A stretch of DNA of 64,000 nucleotides from Janthinobacterium sp051380875 (GCF_051380875.1 NZ_JBNYXW010000009.1:202737-266736), one strand, 5' to 3'; positions 52,780 to 62,585 are shown, numbered from the stretch's first letter. Notes: a model not told the origin generated them from the letters alone. Made by a program: numbers and translations.

Positions 52780-55217
52780 GCCCCGCCAAGTCGTCCACCG
52801 AACAACTGCTTATCAAGGACATTAACGATTTCGACCGCAACTCCGGGTCGCTGCTGGAACGAATTTTTTTCAATCACCGCCTCATCGTCGTGGTGGTCTC
52901 GCTGCTGCTGACGGTGGTTCTCGGCCTGCAGGTGACCCGCCTGCAGATGAGCGCCAGCTTTGAAAAAATGATTCCTGCCAAGCATCCCTACATCGTCAAT
53001 TACCTGGCGAACAAGTCCGAACTGGTGGGACTGGGGAATACGGTGCGGATTGCCGTCGAAAACAAACAAGGCACGATCTTCGACGCAGCCTATCTGGAGA
53101 CCCTGCGCAAGATCAACGACGAGGTCTTCCTGATGCCTGGGGTTGAACGCGCCTTCATGAAGTCGATGTGGATGCCGGCCGTACGCTGGATCGGGGTGAC
53201 CGAAGACGGGCTCGATGGCGGGCCGGTCATCGGCGAATCCTATGATGGCTCGCCTGCCGCCATGCAGCAGCTCCGCGCCAATGTTGAGCGTTCGGGCGAA
53301 GTCGGCCAACTCGTCGCCGCCAATTTCCGCTCCAGCGTCGTGCTGGTTCCGCTGATGGAGAGGGATGAACAAACCGGCAAGCGGCTCGACTATAACGACC
53401 TGTCGCAGCGCCTCGAGCATGTCCGTGCAAAGTATGAGTCGCCCACCATCGGCATCCATATCACGGGCTTTGCCAAGGTGGTGGGCGATCTGATCGCCGG
53501 GCTGCAGCAGGTCCTGCTGTTTTTCGCGATCGCGATTGTCATTTGTACCGCGTTTCTTTACTGGTACACGCGTTGCATACGCAGCACCTTACTGGTGGTC
53601 ACCTGCTCGCTGGTCGCGGTGGTGTTCCTGCTCGGCGTATTGCCGACGCTCGGCTACGAGCTGGATCCATATTCGATTCTGGTGCCGTTCCTCGTGTTCG
53701 CGATCGGCATGAGCCATGGCGCCCAAAAAATGAACGGCATCATGCAGGACATCGGCCGGGGCGTGCATCGCCTGGTCGCAGCGCGCTACACCTTCCGGCG
53801 CCTGTTCCTGGCCGGTCTGACCGCATTGCTGGCCGATGCCGTCGGATTCGCGGTGCTGATGGTGATCGACATCGGGGTCATCAAGGACCTCGCCGTTGCC
53901 GCCAGTATCGGCGTGGCAGCCTTGATCTTCACGAACCTGCTGCTGCTTCCCATCTTGCTGTCCTACACCGGTGTGAGCCCTGCCGCCGCCCGGCGCAGCT
54001 TGCACAACGAGGGGGATGGTGATCCCGCTCGGCGCAAGCCCATGCTGTGGGAATTCCTCGGCCAATTCACCCGCCGCAAGTGGGCGAGCGTCGCTGTCTT
54101 GACCGCCGTGGCGCTCGGGGTGGCCGGCTTTGCCGTCAGCCTGCACCTGAAAATCGGCGACCTCGATCCGGGGGCGCCGGAATTGCGCCAAGGCTCGCGT
54201 TACAACCGTGACAACGCCTACATGACTGCGAACTATGCGGCCAGCAGCGATGTGTTTGTCATCATGGTCAAGACTCCCCAGTACGAATGCGCGCAATACA
54301 ACACGCTGGTGCTGGTTGACGCGCTGGAATGGGAACTGCAGCAGCTGCCGGGGGTTGAATCGACCAATTCGCTCGCGGCGATTGCCAAGCGCACCGCAGC
54401 CGGACTCAATGAGGGGAGCATGAAGTGGCTCGACATCCCGCGTTCCCAGCAAGTGATTAATTCCATCGTCACCCGGGCACCGCGCGAGCTGTTCAACCAG
54501 AACTGCGACTTGCTGAGCGTGTATGCCTATCTGAAGGATCACAAGGCCGACACCCTGGACGCGGTGGTCGCAAAAGTGGAAAAATTCGCTGCCGATCACA
54601 ACACGAAAACCGTGCAATTCCTGCCAGCGGCCGGCAGCGCAGGGATTGAGGCCGCCACCAACATTGTCGTCAAGAAGTCCAATACTGAGATGTTGCTGCT
54701 GGTGTACGCGGCGGTCATCATACTGGCCTTCATCACCTTCCGTTCATGGCGCGCGGTGCTGTGCGCGGTGCTGCCGCTGATGCTCACGTCGATCCTGTGC
54801 GAGGCGCTGATGGTGTGGCTCGGCATGGGAGTGAAGGTGGCCACGTTGCCGGTGATCGCGCTTGGCGTAGGTATCGGCGTCGATTATGCGCTGTATGTTC
54901 TCTCGGTCACGCTGAGCAATCAGCGCAAAGGCATGAGCCTGTCCGACGCCTATCACCAGGCGCTGATGTTTACCGGCAAGGTGGTCGTGCTGACCGGGGT
55001 GACGCTGGGCCTGGCGGTTGCCACCTGGAGTTTTTCGCCGATTAAATTTCAGGCGGATATGGGCATTCTGCTCGCCTTCATGTTCATTTGGAACATGCTT
55101 GGCGCCCTGATTCTGCTGCCCGCGCTTGCACACTTCCTGCTGGTGGACGAAACCCGCAAGCAGGCTGCGCCTGCCTCGCGGTCGCGAACAGCAATTTTGG
55201 ATGAGGTGCTGAAATGA
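52776..55217 (+). CDS. RND/MMPL-family hydrophobic-substrate transporter
   Basis: 813 residues, coupled to the YCF48 gene by ATGA. Two halves each have one helix, a periplasmic domain and five more helices (first set about 30-50 and 235-410, second about 440-460 and 630-790). Conserved TM4-type segments are FAIGMSHGAQKMNGI and LGVGIGVDYALYVLS. Size matches HAE3/MMPL-type pumps, which move lipids, hopanoids or sterols, not the 1000-residue metal or drug pumps. With DUF1302, DUF1329 and YCF48 it may make a trans-envelope route. Confidence 0.87.
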   Translation: MSPAKSSTEQLLIKDINDFDRNSGSLLERIFFNHRLIVVVVSLLLTVVLGLQVTRLQMSASFEKMIPAKHPYIVNYLANKSELVGLGNTVRIAVENKQGTIFDAAYLETLRKINDEVFLMPGVERAFMKSMWMPAVRWIGVTEDGLDGGPVIGESYDGSPAAMQQLRANVERSGEVGQLVAANFRSSVVLVPLMERDEQTGKRLDYNDLSQRLEHVRAKYESPTIGIHITGFAKVVGDLIAGLQQVLLFFAIAIVICTAFLYWYTRCIRSTLLVVTCSLVAVVFLLGVLPTLGYELDPYSILVPFLVFAIGMSHGAQKMNGIMQDIGRGVHRLVAARYTFRRLFLAGLTALLADAVGFAVLMVIDIGVIKDLAVAASIGVAALIFTNLLLLPILLSYTGVSPAAARRSLHNEGDGDPARRKPMLWEFLGQFTRRKWASVAVLTAVALGVAGFAVSLHLKIGDLDPGAPELRQGSRYNRDNAYMTANYAASSDVFVIMVKTPQYECAQYNTLVLVDALEWELQQLPGVESTNSLAAIAKRTAAGLNEGSMKWLDIPRSQQVINSIVTRAPRELFNQNCDLLSVYAYLKDHKADTLDAVVAKVEKFAADHNTKTVQFLPAAGSAGIEAATNIVVKKSNTEMLLLVYAAVIILAFITFRSWRAVLCAVLPLMLTSILCEALMVWLGMGVKVATLPVIALGVGIGVDYALYVLSVTLSNQRKGMSLSDAYHQALMFTGKVVVLTGVTLGLAVATWSFSPIKFQADMGILLAFMFIWNMLGALILLPALAHFLLVDETRKQAAPASRSRTAILDEVLK

Positions 55218-56107
55218 ACCAGTATGTGGTCGTTACCGGCGTATCGAGCGGTATCGGATTTGCCATTGCGCGCGAGCTTATCCATCGTGGCTACCGGGTG
55301 TTCGGCAGCGTGCGCAAGGAAAGCGACGGACAGCGTGTGAAGGATCAGCTCGGCGAGGCCTTCACGCCCTTGCATTTCGACGTCACCGACAGCGAGGCGC
55401 TTGCGTCAGCTGTCGAAGATGTGAGCCGAATCGTGGCAGGGCAGGGGCTGGCGGGCTTGGTCAACAATGCAGGGATTAACGTCACCGGCCCGCTGATGCA
55501 TCTCAATCTGGACGAGATTCGCGCGCTGTTCGAGGTCAACGTGCTGGGCGTGATTGGCGTGACCCAGGCATTCTTGCCCCTGCTAGGCGCGCGCGAGGGG
55601 GCAGTGCATCGTCCCGGGCGCATCGTCAACATCAGTTCTGTCAGCGGCGCATTTGCCGCGCCCTTCCTCGGTGCCTATGCCGGAACGAAGCATGCGTTGG
55701 AAGCGCTTACCCAGGCATTTCGGCGTGAATTGAAGATCTACGGCATCGAGGTGTGCGCTATCGAACCGGGCTTTATCCGGACCGATATGTTCGAAAAAAA
55801 TGCAGCGCAGAGCCCGGATACGCGCTTCGCCAACACTGGCTACGCGCGCCAGTGGCAGGCATTTCTTCATTCCCTGTCGACATCCGAAGACAAGGCGGCG
55901 AGCCCGGACATCGTCGCTGCTGCGGTCAGTCATGCACTGACAAGCAAGACACCGAAAACCCGCTATCCGCTTGACCCTGTCTGGTGGATCGGCCGTTTCT
56001 TGCCTGACCGGGTGTTTGACAGGCTCGTCTTCAAGGCGATGGGGCTGGACCAGCTTGTACAAGGGAAGGCTGTGCGCGCGGCAACGGCTGGCCCCCCCCC
56101 TCGCTGA
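55214..56107 (+). CDS. short-chain dehydrogenase (retinol/17-beta-HSD-like)
   Basis: 297 residues; ATG overlaps the RND stop. TGVSSGIGFAIA cofactor motif, VNNAGIN, NISSVSG and catalytic YAGTKHALEAL are present. Arg/Lys after the second strand (FGSVRKES) suggests NADP. The type resembles dehydrogenases acting on hydrophobic alcohols such as retinol or steroids. Its last codons lie in the C-rich arm of a hairpin (56092-56113). Confidence 0.87.
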   Translation: MNQYVVVTGVSSGIGFAIARELIHRGYRVFGSVRKESDGQRVKDQLGEAFTPLHFDVTDSEALASAVEDVSRIVAGQGLAGLVNNAGINVTGPLMHLNLDEIRALFEVNVLGVIGVTQAFLPLLGAREGAVHRPGRIVNISSVSGAFAAPFLGAYAGTKHALEALTQAFRRELKIYGIEVCAIEPGFIRTDMFEKNAAQSPDTRFANTGYARQWQAFLHSLSTSEDKAASPDIVAAAVSHALTSKTPKTRYPLDPVWWIGRFLPDRVFDRLVFKAMGLDQLVQGKAVRAATAGPPPR

Positions 56108-56113
56108 GGGGGG
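56092..56113. repeat. poly-C/poly-G hairpin across an SDR stop codon
   Basis: Nine C (56092-56100), TCGCTGA, six G (56108-56113); the TGA is the gene's stop. It shares CCCTCGCTG with the hairpin at 48282-48305. It may act as a terminator or belong to a dispersed repeat class. Confidence 0.55.
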
Positions 56114-56257
56114 CAATCGGGGTGGTAGCAGGCCAGAATACATAAAACAGCGCTTCGGTCCGCATCAGTCGTCAGCCCATCTCAAACGGGCACCGGCTAT
56201 CGGCTTGACAGCATAAAGATTGCCGCAGACCGGCATCTACATAAAAAGGAGATATAC

Positions 56258-57373
56258 GTGAGCAATAATTATCCAATCGTCGTCTATGGCGCCAGTGGCT
56301 ACACCGGTCGGCTGATCGTGGAATTCCTGCGCGAGTACGGGGTTCCCTTCGTGGCGGCCGGCCGTAATCGCGCCAGGATCGAAGAGGCAATGCGGACGGT
56401 GCCGGGGATCGAAGACGCGCAATACGAAATTGTGGAAGTAGAGCACAGCGTCGAGGCGCTGACCAAATTGTTCGAGGGCCGCCGGGTCGTCTGCAACACG
56501 GTCGGGCCATTCACGCGCAAAGCCCCGGTGGTGATCGAGGCAGCTCTGCGCGCAGGCTGCCACTACCTTGATACGACGGGCGAGCAAGCCAGCATGATCG
56601 ACATTGAAGCGCAATTCGGCGAGCGGTTCGAAAAGGCAGGCCTGGCGCTGGTGTCCTCGCTCGCGTACATGTACGCGGTCAGCGAAATTACCGCGCGCGT
56701 CTGCCTGGAAACCGAAGGGATTGATTCGCTGGACATGTTCGCCTACGGCGTCGCGGTGCCGACCCAGGCATCGACCGAGTCTATTTTCGATGTCGTGCGC
56801 AACAAGGCGCACTATCTGGCCGACCGCAAGCTGGTCGAATACGACCGCTTCCAGGTCAGTGATATGCAAATCCCCGGCGGGTTGGTGCTGAAAGGAATGC
56901 CCTGGGGCGGAACGGCGAATCCCGTCTGGTTTCGCCACGATCCGCGCGTGCGCAATTGCCGTATGACCGTTGCCTTGTCCAACCAGGAAATCTACAAGCG
57001 GATCCTCGAGCTCGCGCGTGCCTTCAAGGTGCAGTTGCAATGGATTCCGGAGGACCAGCTCATTCCCGTGCTCGACAAAATGGCCGCGACCATGACGCCG
57101 TCCATGCCGCCGCGCGAATCGCGCCATGTCCACCGCGCGATCGACTGGTGCCACGGACGCGGCAACAATGTCGCCGCCAGCTGCATCATCTACAGCACCG
57201 GTGGGTATCTGATGACAGGCGCGCTGCAGGCCTATGCGGCCAAGCAACTGGCCTACGGCGAGCCGCGTGCGGTCGGATTCAAATCGCCTTCCGAAGTGTT
57301 CGGGCATCGTGAACTGCTCGGCGCATTGAAGGCGTTCGGGCTGGCGAGCATGTCGCAGCAACACATCGTCTGA
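56258..57373 (+). CDS. saccharopine-dehydrogenase-like NAD(P) enzyme (trans-acting enoyl reductase type)
   Basis: 371 residues from a GTG start with a perfect AAGGAGAT upstream. The Rossmann fold begins YPIVVYGASGYTGRLIVEFL; AAGRNRARIEE follows and TVGPFTRKAPVVIEAALRAGCHYLDTTGE matches the family. Members include the mycobacterial trans-acting enoyl reductase; here it would reduce or rearrange a CoA-bound or free intermediate. The reaction is not known. Confidence 0.8.
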   Translation: MSNNYPIVVYGASGYTGRLIVEFLREYGVPFVAAGRNRARIEEAMRTVPGIEDAQYEIVEVEHSVEALTKLFEGRRVVCNTVGPFTRKAPVVIEAALRAGCHYLDTTGEQASMIDIEAQFGERFEKAGLALVSSLAYMYAVSEITARVCLETEGIDSLDMFAYGVAVPTQASTESIFDVVRNKAHYLADRKLVEYDRFQVSDMQIPGGLVLKGMPWGGTANPVWFRHDPRVRNCRMTVALSNQEIYKRILELARAFKVQLQWIPEDQLIPVLDKMAATMTPSMPPRESRHVHRAIDWCHGRGNNVAASCIIYSTGGYLMTGALQAYAAKQLAYGEPRAVGFKSPSEVFGHRELLGALKAFGLASMSQQHIV

Positions 57374-57403
57374 CAGTCGTCTAATTTCTCCGGAAAGAAA
57401 ATC

Positions 57404-58627
57404 ATGAAAGAACCAGTCTACCTTGCTGGCATCAGCATGACGCGTTTTGGTGTCTTCTTCGAACGTTCGGTCAAGGACCTGACGCGCGAGGCCGTCGAAG
57501 GTGCCCTGATTGACGCCGGCGCCGAGAAAAAAGATATCGAAGTCGCGTTTTTCTCGAATGCCGCCCAGGACGTGCTCGAGGGCCAGAACGGGATCGCCGG
57601 CCAGATTGCGCTACGTTCGATGGGCTTCGAGAAGATCCCCATGTTCAACCTGGAGAACGCCTGCGCCAGCGGTTCCAGTGCGGTGCACCTGGCCGTCAGC
57701 TACGTGCGCTCCGGTATGGCCGATGTTGCCCTGGCAGTCGGCGCCGAGAAGATGAATTTCGCCGATATGACGAAGTCGTTCGCGATGTTCGAAGGCGGCT
57801 ACGACGTCCACGACCCCGAGGCCCTGCAGAGAATGCTGAAAGAACTCGGCGGCGAAGCGGCCGAGGCGGGCACGGGCCGGCGCAGCGCCTTCATGGAAGT
57901 CTATGCGAGCACGGCCAGGGCGCACATGCGTGACTTTGGCACCACGCAGCGACAGCTGGCGGTAATTTCGTCGAAGAACCACCGACACTCCACGCTGAAT
58001 CCGCTCGCGCACTTTCGCCGCGAATTTACGGTGGAGGAAGTGCTCGCAGCGCGGCCGATCGGCTTTCCGCTCACAGTGCCCATGTGTGCACCGATGACCG
58101 ACGGGGCGGCTGCGGTTGTCATCTGCAACGCCGTTGGCTTGAAGCGCCTGCGCGCCAGCCGCGCCTTGAAAGTGCTCAGTTCCGTTATCGCTACCGGTAC
58201 CGACCGGGCGTTGCGCGACTGGGGCAAGTCGGTGACACGGCTTGCGGCGCAACGCGCCTATGACGAGGCTGGCGTCGGTCCGCAGGATATGTCAGTGGCG
58301 GAAGTCCATGACGCCACTGCGTTCGGCGAGGTGGTCCAGAGCGAATCGCTCGGCTTTTGTGAGGTTGGCGGCGGTGGCGCGCTGGCAGAGTCCGGTGCCA
58401 CCTCGCTCGGCGGTCGCATCCCGATTAACCCGTCCGGCGGACTGGAGTCGAAGGGACATCCGATCGGTGCGACAGGTATCGGCCAATTGTTCGAATTGGC
58501 CGTACAGTTGCGCGGCGAGGCCGGTCCACGCCAGGTGCAAGGGGCGCGCTTCGGCATTGCCGAGAATGGCGGCGGCATGTACGGCGGCGAGGAAGCGGTG
58601 GTGTCCCTGACCATCCTGGGTCACTAA
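57404..58627 (+). CDS. SCP2/lipid-transfer type thiolase
   Basis: 407 residues, GGAAAG upstream. Catalytic Cys in NLENACASGSSAV, His-Asp in VAEVHDATAFGE (the HDAF-type motif of SCP2 thiolases) and GHPIGATGIGQ. It lacks the C-terminal Cys-Gly-GG loop of classic thiolases. Such enzymes cleave bulky or branched 3-ketoacyl-CoAs, including steroid side chains. It differs clearly from the two thiolases upstream. Confidence 0.88.
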   Translation: MKEPVYLAGISMTRFGVFFERSVKDLTREAVEGALIDAGAEKKDIEVAFFSNAAQDVLEGQNGIAGQIALRSMGFEKIPMFNLENACASGSSAVHLAVSYVRSGMADVALAVGAEKMNFADMTKSFAMFEGGYDVHDPEALQRMLKELGGEAAEAGTGRRSAFMEVYASTARAHMRDFGTTQRQLAVISSKNHRHSTLNPLAHFRREFTVEEVLAARPIGFPLTVPMCAPMTDGAAAVVICNAVGLKRLRASRALKVLSSVIATGTDRALRDWGKSVTRLAAQRAYDEAGVGPQDMSVAEVHDATAFGEVVQSESLGFCEVGGGGALAESGATSLGGRIPINPSGGLESKGHPIGATGIGQLFELAVQLRGEAGPRQVQGARFGIAENGGGMYGGEEAVVSLTILGH

Positions 58628-58659
58628 CATTACAGCCCGTTGGTACAAGGGGCGACCTG

Positions 58660-58680
58660 CCCGGCGCAGCGAGCGCCGGG
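58660..58680. terminator. perfect 8-bp hairpin after the SCP2-type thiolase
   Basis: CCCGGCGC (58660-58667), loop AGCGA, GCGCCGGG (58673-58680). It sits 33 bases before the next start, followed by an A-rich not T-rich stretch, so it may stabilise or attenuate rather than end the transcript. Confidence 0.4.
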
Positions 58681-58712
58681 AATCGATTAAAAACAATTCA
58701 GGAGACAAGACA

Positions 58713-59561
58713 ATGAGCCAGCAATTACTTCGCGTTCGTTCCGACGGCGCAATCATGCACGTATCGATCAATAATCCCCCTGTCAATCTCGTCAATGGCG
58801 CCATGGTCCAGGCCTTGTTTGAGCTGGTCGGCGGGCTCACTTTCGACACTTCGGTGAAGGTCGTCATTTTCGAAAGTGGCGTGGCAGATTTCTTCATCGC
58901 ACATTTCGATTTGAACGATCTGCTCGCCGCAGGAGATGATACGGCGAGCAAGAGCAAATCCGACGATATCAATATCCTGCAATCGGTGTCGCTGTGCATT
59001 CAGAACCTGCCGCAAGTGACCATTGCCAAAGTGGACGGCATCTGTCGCGGCGCCGGCCTCGAGCTGATCCTCGGCATGAGCATGCGCTTCGCCAGCGATG
59101 CATCCCGCTTCTGCGCGCCAGAGGCCAGCAGCGGATTTCTTGCCTGCGGTGGCGGTACGACGCGCCTGGCGATGGCGTGCGGTCCGGCTCGCGCACTGGA
59201 AGTCCTGTTGAGCGCACGCGACTTCAGCGGTAAGGAGGCGCAGGAGTACGGCATCATCAATCGCGTCCTGCCAGCCGACGAACTCGACAGCTATGTCGCG
59301 ACGCTGGCCGAGCGCATTGCGCAACGTTCGGCGCATGCGATCGGCGTGAACCGCGAGACCATCAAGCGCACCTTGGCATTCGCGGTCGAACCGCTGTTTG
59401 CCGGCTTGGCGTACGAAAACGAGGCTATGCGTAGCAGCATGGCGCGCCCCGAATTCCATGAAGGGGTCCAGGCGATGCTTGCGCTTGGACAAGGCCGGGA
59501 AACCGAGCTGGACCTGCCTCGCACGATCGACCGCTTGCTGGCGGCGGTATCAAAAAAATGA
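58713..59561 (+). CDS. enoyl-CoA hydratase/isomerase
   Basis: 282 residues, AGGAG upstream. The crotonase motifs are NPPVNLVNG near the start, ICRGAGLELILG with the first Glu and FCAPEASSGFLACGGG with the second. The C-terminal part is regular (FHEGVQAMLALG). It hydrates a 2-enoyl-CoA in the second enzyme block; it is the third crotonase domain in the cluster. Confidence 0.87.
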   Translation: MSQQLLRVRSDGAIMHVSINNPPVNLVNGAMVQALFELVGGLTFDTSVKVVIFESGVADFFIAHFDLNDLLAAGDDTASKSKSDDINILQSVSLCIQNLPQVTIAKVDGICRGAGLELILGMSMRFASDASRFCAPEASSGFLACGGGTTRLAMACGPARALEVLLSARDFSGKEAQEYGIINRVLPADELDSYVATLAERIAQRSAHAIGVNRETIKRTLAFAVEPLFAGLAYENEAMRSSMARPEFHEGVQAMLALGQGRETELDLPRTIDRLLAAVSKK

Positions 59562-59634
59562 AGTTTTCGATACCGCCCAAGTTGCCAATTCATATCGCCA
59601 AGCCAACCCACACACCGTCTTCCAGGAGTTTGCC

Positions 59635-60915
59635 ATGAACACACCCCAGCACGTACCGTTGCCTGTAGTCGGCCTTTCCGGATTCGAGGCGAACATGTCG
59701 GAAGAAGAGGGCGGCGCCCAAGCCGCGTTGCACCGATTTGCGGCGGACGTGATGCGGCCGATCGCGCGCGAACTGGACCTGATGCCTGCAGATCAGGCCT
59801 ATCTTCCCGAATCGCCGTTCTGGCAATTCCACCAGGAAGCATTCAAGCTCGGGCTCGGCCCCGAAGCACTCGCCGGCCTGGACCCTGCCGCCGCTGCACG
59901 GATGGAAGGCATCGTCGTGGAAGAGTTGGCATGGGGCGATGCGGGGCTGGCCGTTTCGGTTGGCGCCGGTGGCATGCCCCTGGTGATGGCGCATGCGAGC
60001 GGCAACCAGGAATTAATTGACATGTGCAATGGCAAGCTGGGTTGCTGGGGTGCTACCCAACCCGACCGCGGCTCCGACGGGCTGATTTTGTACGGTGCGG
60101 AGCGACATCCCGGATCGCGCGGCAATAAGGGCAACCTGCAAGCAACTTTTACGGATAGCGAAATCATTTTCAACGGCCAGACTTCCGCATGGGTGTCGAA
60201 CGGACCGGTCGCGCAGGTTGCCTTGCTGGATCTCGTGGCCGACTATGGGGACGGTTTTTTTGAAGAAAACGGCGATACCTACGGCTGCAATGTGATCCTG
60301 CCGCTCGACATCAAAGGCGTTTCCCGCGGCAAACCACTTGAGAAGATGGGCAAGCGTTCACTTCCCCAAGGCGAAATTTACTTCGACAACGTGCGCGTTC
60401 CGCGGCGCTTTGCGATCGCCACCCGTGACGACTACGCACTCAAGCACGCGCAGGCGTGGGCGCATGCCGGGACCTCCATGAGCCATATTTCCACTGGGGT
60501 CGCCCGGGCGGCATTTGAAATGGCGCTGACCTACGTGCATGAACGGCGCCAGGGTGGCGCATTGCTCGCCGAGCATCAGTTGACGCAATACCGGATCGGT
60601 TTGATCGGTACGAAAGTTGAGGCCATCCGCGCAATGGCGCGTCACGTCGCCGAATACACCAGGTGTTCGCCTCGCCCGCATCCCTATTTCACTGCATCGG
60701 GCAAGGCCTTCTGCTCCAGCGAAATGCTGACGGTAGTGAACGAGTCGCTGCAACTGTTTGGCGGCGTCGGTTTGACGCGCGAGTTTCCGATCGAAAAGCT
60801 GCTGCGCGACGCGCGCGCAATGCAGATCGAGGACGGCGAAAACTATGTTCTGATCATGCATTACGGTTATCTCCTGAGTCAGTTGCACCAGCAAGAAAAC
60901 TGGGGCCGGAATTGA
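59635..60915 (+). CDS. acyl-CoA dehydrogenase with Asp at the usual Glu position
   Basis: 426 residues from ATG 59635 (AGGAG ten bases upstream). GCWGATQPDRGSDG replaces the usual ITEPxAGSD motif, FNGQTSAWVSNGP follows, and the C-terminal signature reads RAMQIEDGENYVL, where most relatives have IYEGT. The catalytic Glu may thus be Asp or lie elsewhere, as in some bulky-substrate subfamilies. It would desaturate a CoA ester in the second block. Confidence 0.85.
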   Translation: MNTPQHVPLPVVGLSGFEANMSEEEGGAQAALHRFAADVMRPIARELDLMPADQAYLPESPFWQFHQEAFKLGLGPEALAGLDPAAAARMEGIVVEELAWGDAGLAVSVGAGGMPLVMAHASGNQELIDMCNGKLGCWGATQPDRGSDGLILYGAERHPGSRGNKGNLQATFTDSEIIFNGQTSAWVSNGPVAQVALLDLVADYGDGFFEENGDTYGCNVILPLDIKGVSRGKPLEKMGKRSLPQGEIYFDNVRVPRRFAIATRDDYALKHAQAWAHAGTSMSHISTGVARAAFEMALTYVHERRQGGALLAEHQLTQYRIGLIGTKVEAIRAMARHVAEYTRCSPRPHPYFTASGKAFCSSEMLTVVNESLQLFGGVGLTREFPIEKLLRDARAMQIEDGENYVLIMHYGYLLSQLHQQENWGRN

Positions 60916-60965
60916 GCATGTATCGAAGCCGCATTGTGACGCGAATGAATTCTGGAGAATAACAG

Positions 60966-62522
60966 ATGGCGATGATTGATTTTTTTGACCGCGGCTGCTT
61001 ACTCAACCGCAACGGTGCGGCCTACATCATGGACGGCCAAACCTGGACGTTCGACGAGACCTATGGACTCACGTGCCAGATTGCGCATGGTTTGGTCGAT
61101 GCTGGCTTGACACGGGAAACGAAGGGGGCCGTGCTGGCGGGGAATGACCCGGTGGCGTGGATGTGCGTACTCGGAATCTGGCGCGCCGGACTCGCCTGGG
61201 TACCGTTGAATCCACGCAGCGCAGCGGAGGAAAGCGCGAGCCTGCTGCAGAATTTCGATGCGGAAGTGCTGTTCTTCCAGCGGGCGTTTGCGCCCGTGGT
61301 CGAGGCGCTGCGCGCCGCTTGCCCGCAAATCCGGCATTTCATTTGCATCGACGGCGACGCGCCAGGCTGTATTTCGCTGAACACCTGGCTCGCTGACAAG
61401 CCGCGCACCCCACCCGAGATCGCTTTCGATATGGATGACGTCGTAGCGATCATGCCCACCGGTGGTACCACGGGCGCCCCGAAAGGCGTAATGCAGACGC
61501 ACCGAAACCTGAGCGTATCTCTCGCAGCGTCACTGATCAATGTCTACTATCCCCCGGGTGCTGCGGTCGTCAACCTTGCCGCGGCACCGATGACGCACAG
61601 CGCCGGCTTCCTGTCGCTTTCCGCGACAGCGCGCGGCGGCACGGTAGTCATCCTGTCAACGCCGGATCCACTGGTGCTGCTCGATACGATCGAGCAGTAC
61701 CGCGTTACCGAGTTCTTTCTGCCACCAACGGTGATCTACCGTTTGCTTGAAATTCCAGGCATCGAGAAACGCGATTTCTCTTCGCTGTGCTATTTCATGT
61801 ACGGAGCCGCACCGATGTCGGTCGAAAAGCTGAAGAAAGCACTGACCGTGTTTGGTCCGGTCATGTTTCAGGGCTACGGACAGACAGAGGCACCGGGGGC
61901 GATCGCCTTCATGCGCCCGGGGGACCATTTCGTTGATGGGGCGGTCGCCCCGAACAACAGGTTGCTGGCCTGCGGTCTACCTTGCGCGCTTAACGGGCTG
62001 GCGATCATGGACGACGCTGGCAGGCCGCTGGCGCCAGGCGAAAGCGGGGAGATCTGCGTGCGGGGCGACATCGTCATGAAGGGTTATTACAAACAGCCGG
62101 AGAAGACCGCCGAAACGGTGATTGACGGTTGGCTGCACACCGGCGACGTCGGGCATCTTGATACTGAAGGCTTTCTGCATATTACCGACCGCAAAAAAGA
62201 CATGATCATCAGCGGCGGCTTCAACGTCTACCCGAGCGAGGTTGAGCAGGTTCTGTGGTCGCATCCGGCAGTTCAGGATTGCGCCGTTATCGGCGTGCCG
62301 CACGAAACGTGGGGTGAGGAGGTCAAGGCGGTGGTCGAACTGGTTGTCGGAGCGGAGGTGACGGAGGCGGAACTCATCGCACTGTGCAAGGAAAAGCTTG
62401 GCTCCGTCAAGTCGCCGAAGAGCGTCGATTTCATCGCCCAGCTACCGCGTAGCGCGGTGGGAAAGGTATTGAAAAAGGATATTCGGGCACCGCACTGGGT
62501 CAAGGCGGGACGCGCGATCTGA
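60966..62522 (+). CDS. AMP-dependent acyl-CoA synthetase
   Basis: 518 residues with GGAG upstream. All class motifs are intact: IMPTGGTTGAPKGVMQTH, QGYGQTEAPG, HTGDVGHLDTEGFL, ITDRKKDMIISGGFNVYPSEVE and the C-terminal Lys in AVGKVLKKDIR. It is closer to medium-chain/aromatic-acid ligases than to the Fcs-like enzyme at 35589, so the cluster activates at least two acids or the same acid at two stages. Confidence 0.9.
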   Translation: MAMIDFFDRGCLLNRNGAAYIMDGQTWTFDETYGLTCQIAHGLVDAGLTRETKGAVLAGNDPVAWMCVLGIWRAGLAWVPLNPRSAAEESASLLQNFDAEVLFFQRAFAPVVEALRAACPQIRHFICIDGDAPGCISLNTWLADKPRTPPEIAFDMDDVVAIMPTGGTTGAPKGVMQTHRNLSVSLAASLINVYYPPGAAVVNLAAAPMTHSAGFLSLSATARGGTVVILSTPDPLVLLDTIEQYRVTEFFLPPTVIYRLLEIPGIEKRDFSSLCYFMYGAAPMSVEKLKKALTVFGPVMFQGYGQTEAPGAIAFMRPGDHFVDGAVAPNNRLLACGLPCALNGLAIMDDAGRPLAPGESGEICVRGDIVMKGYYKQPEKTAETVIDGWLHTGDVGHLDTEGFLHITDRKKDMIISGGFNVYPSEVEQVLWSHPAVQDCAVIGVPHETWGEEVKAVVELVVGAEVTEAELIALCKEKLGSVKSPKSVDFIAQLPRSAVGKVLKKDIRAPHWVKAGRAI

Positions 62523-62585
62523 CGCGCAAGAGCTGCTTCTTGTAAAAATGCATAGTGCGCAACACAAAAAATAGGGAGACTTTTA

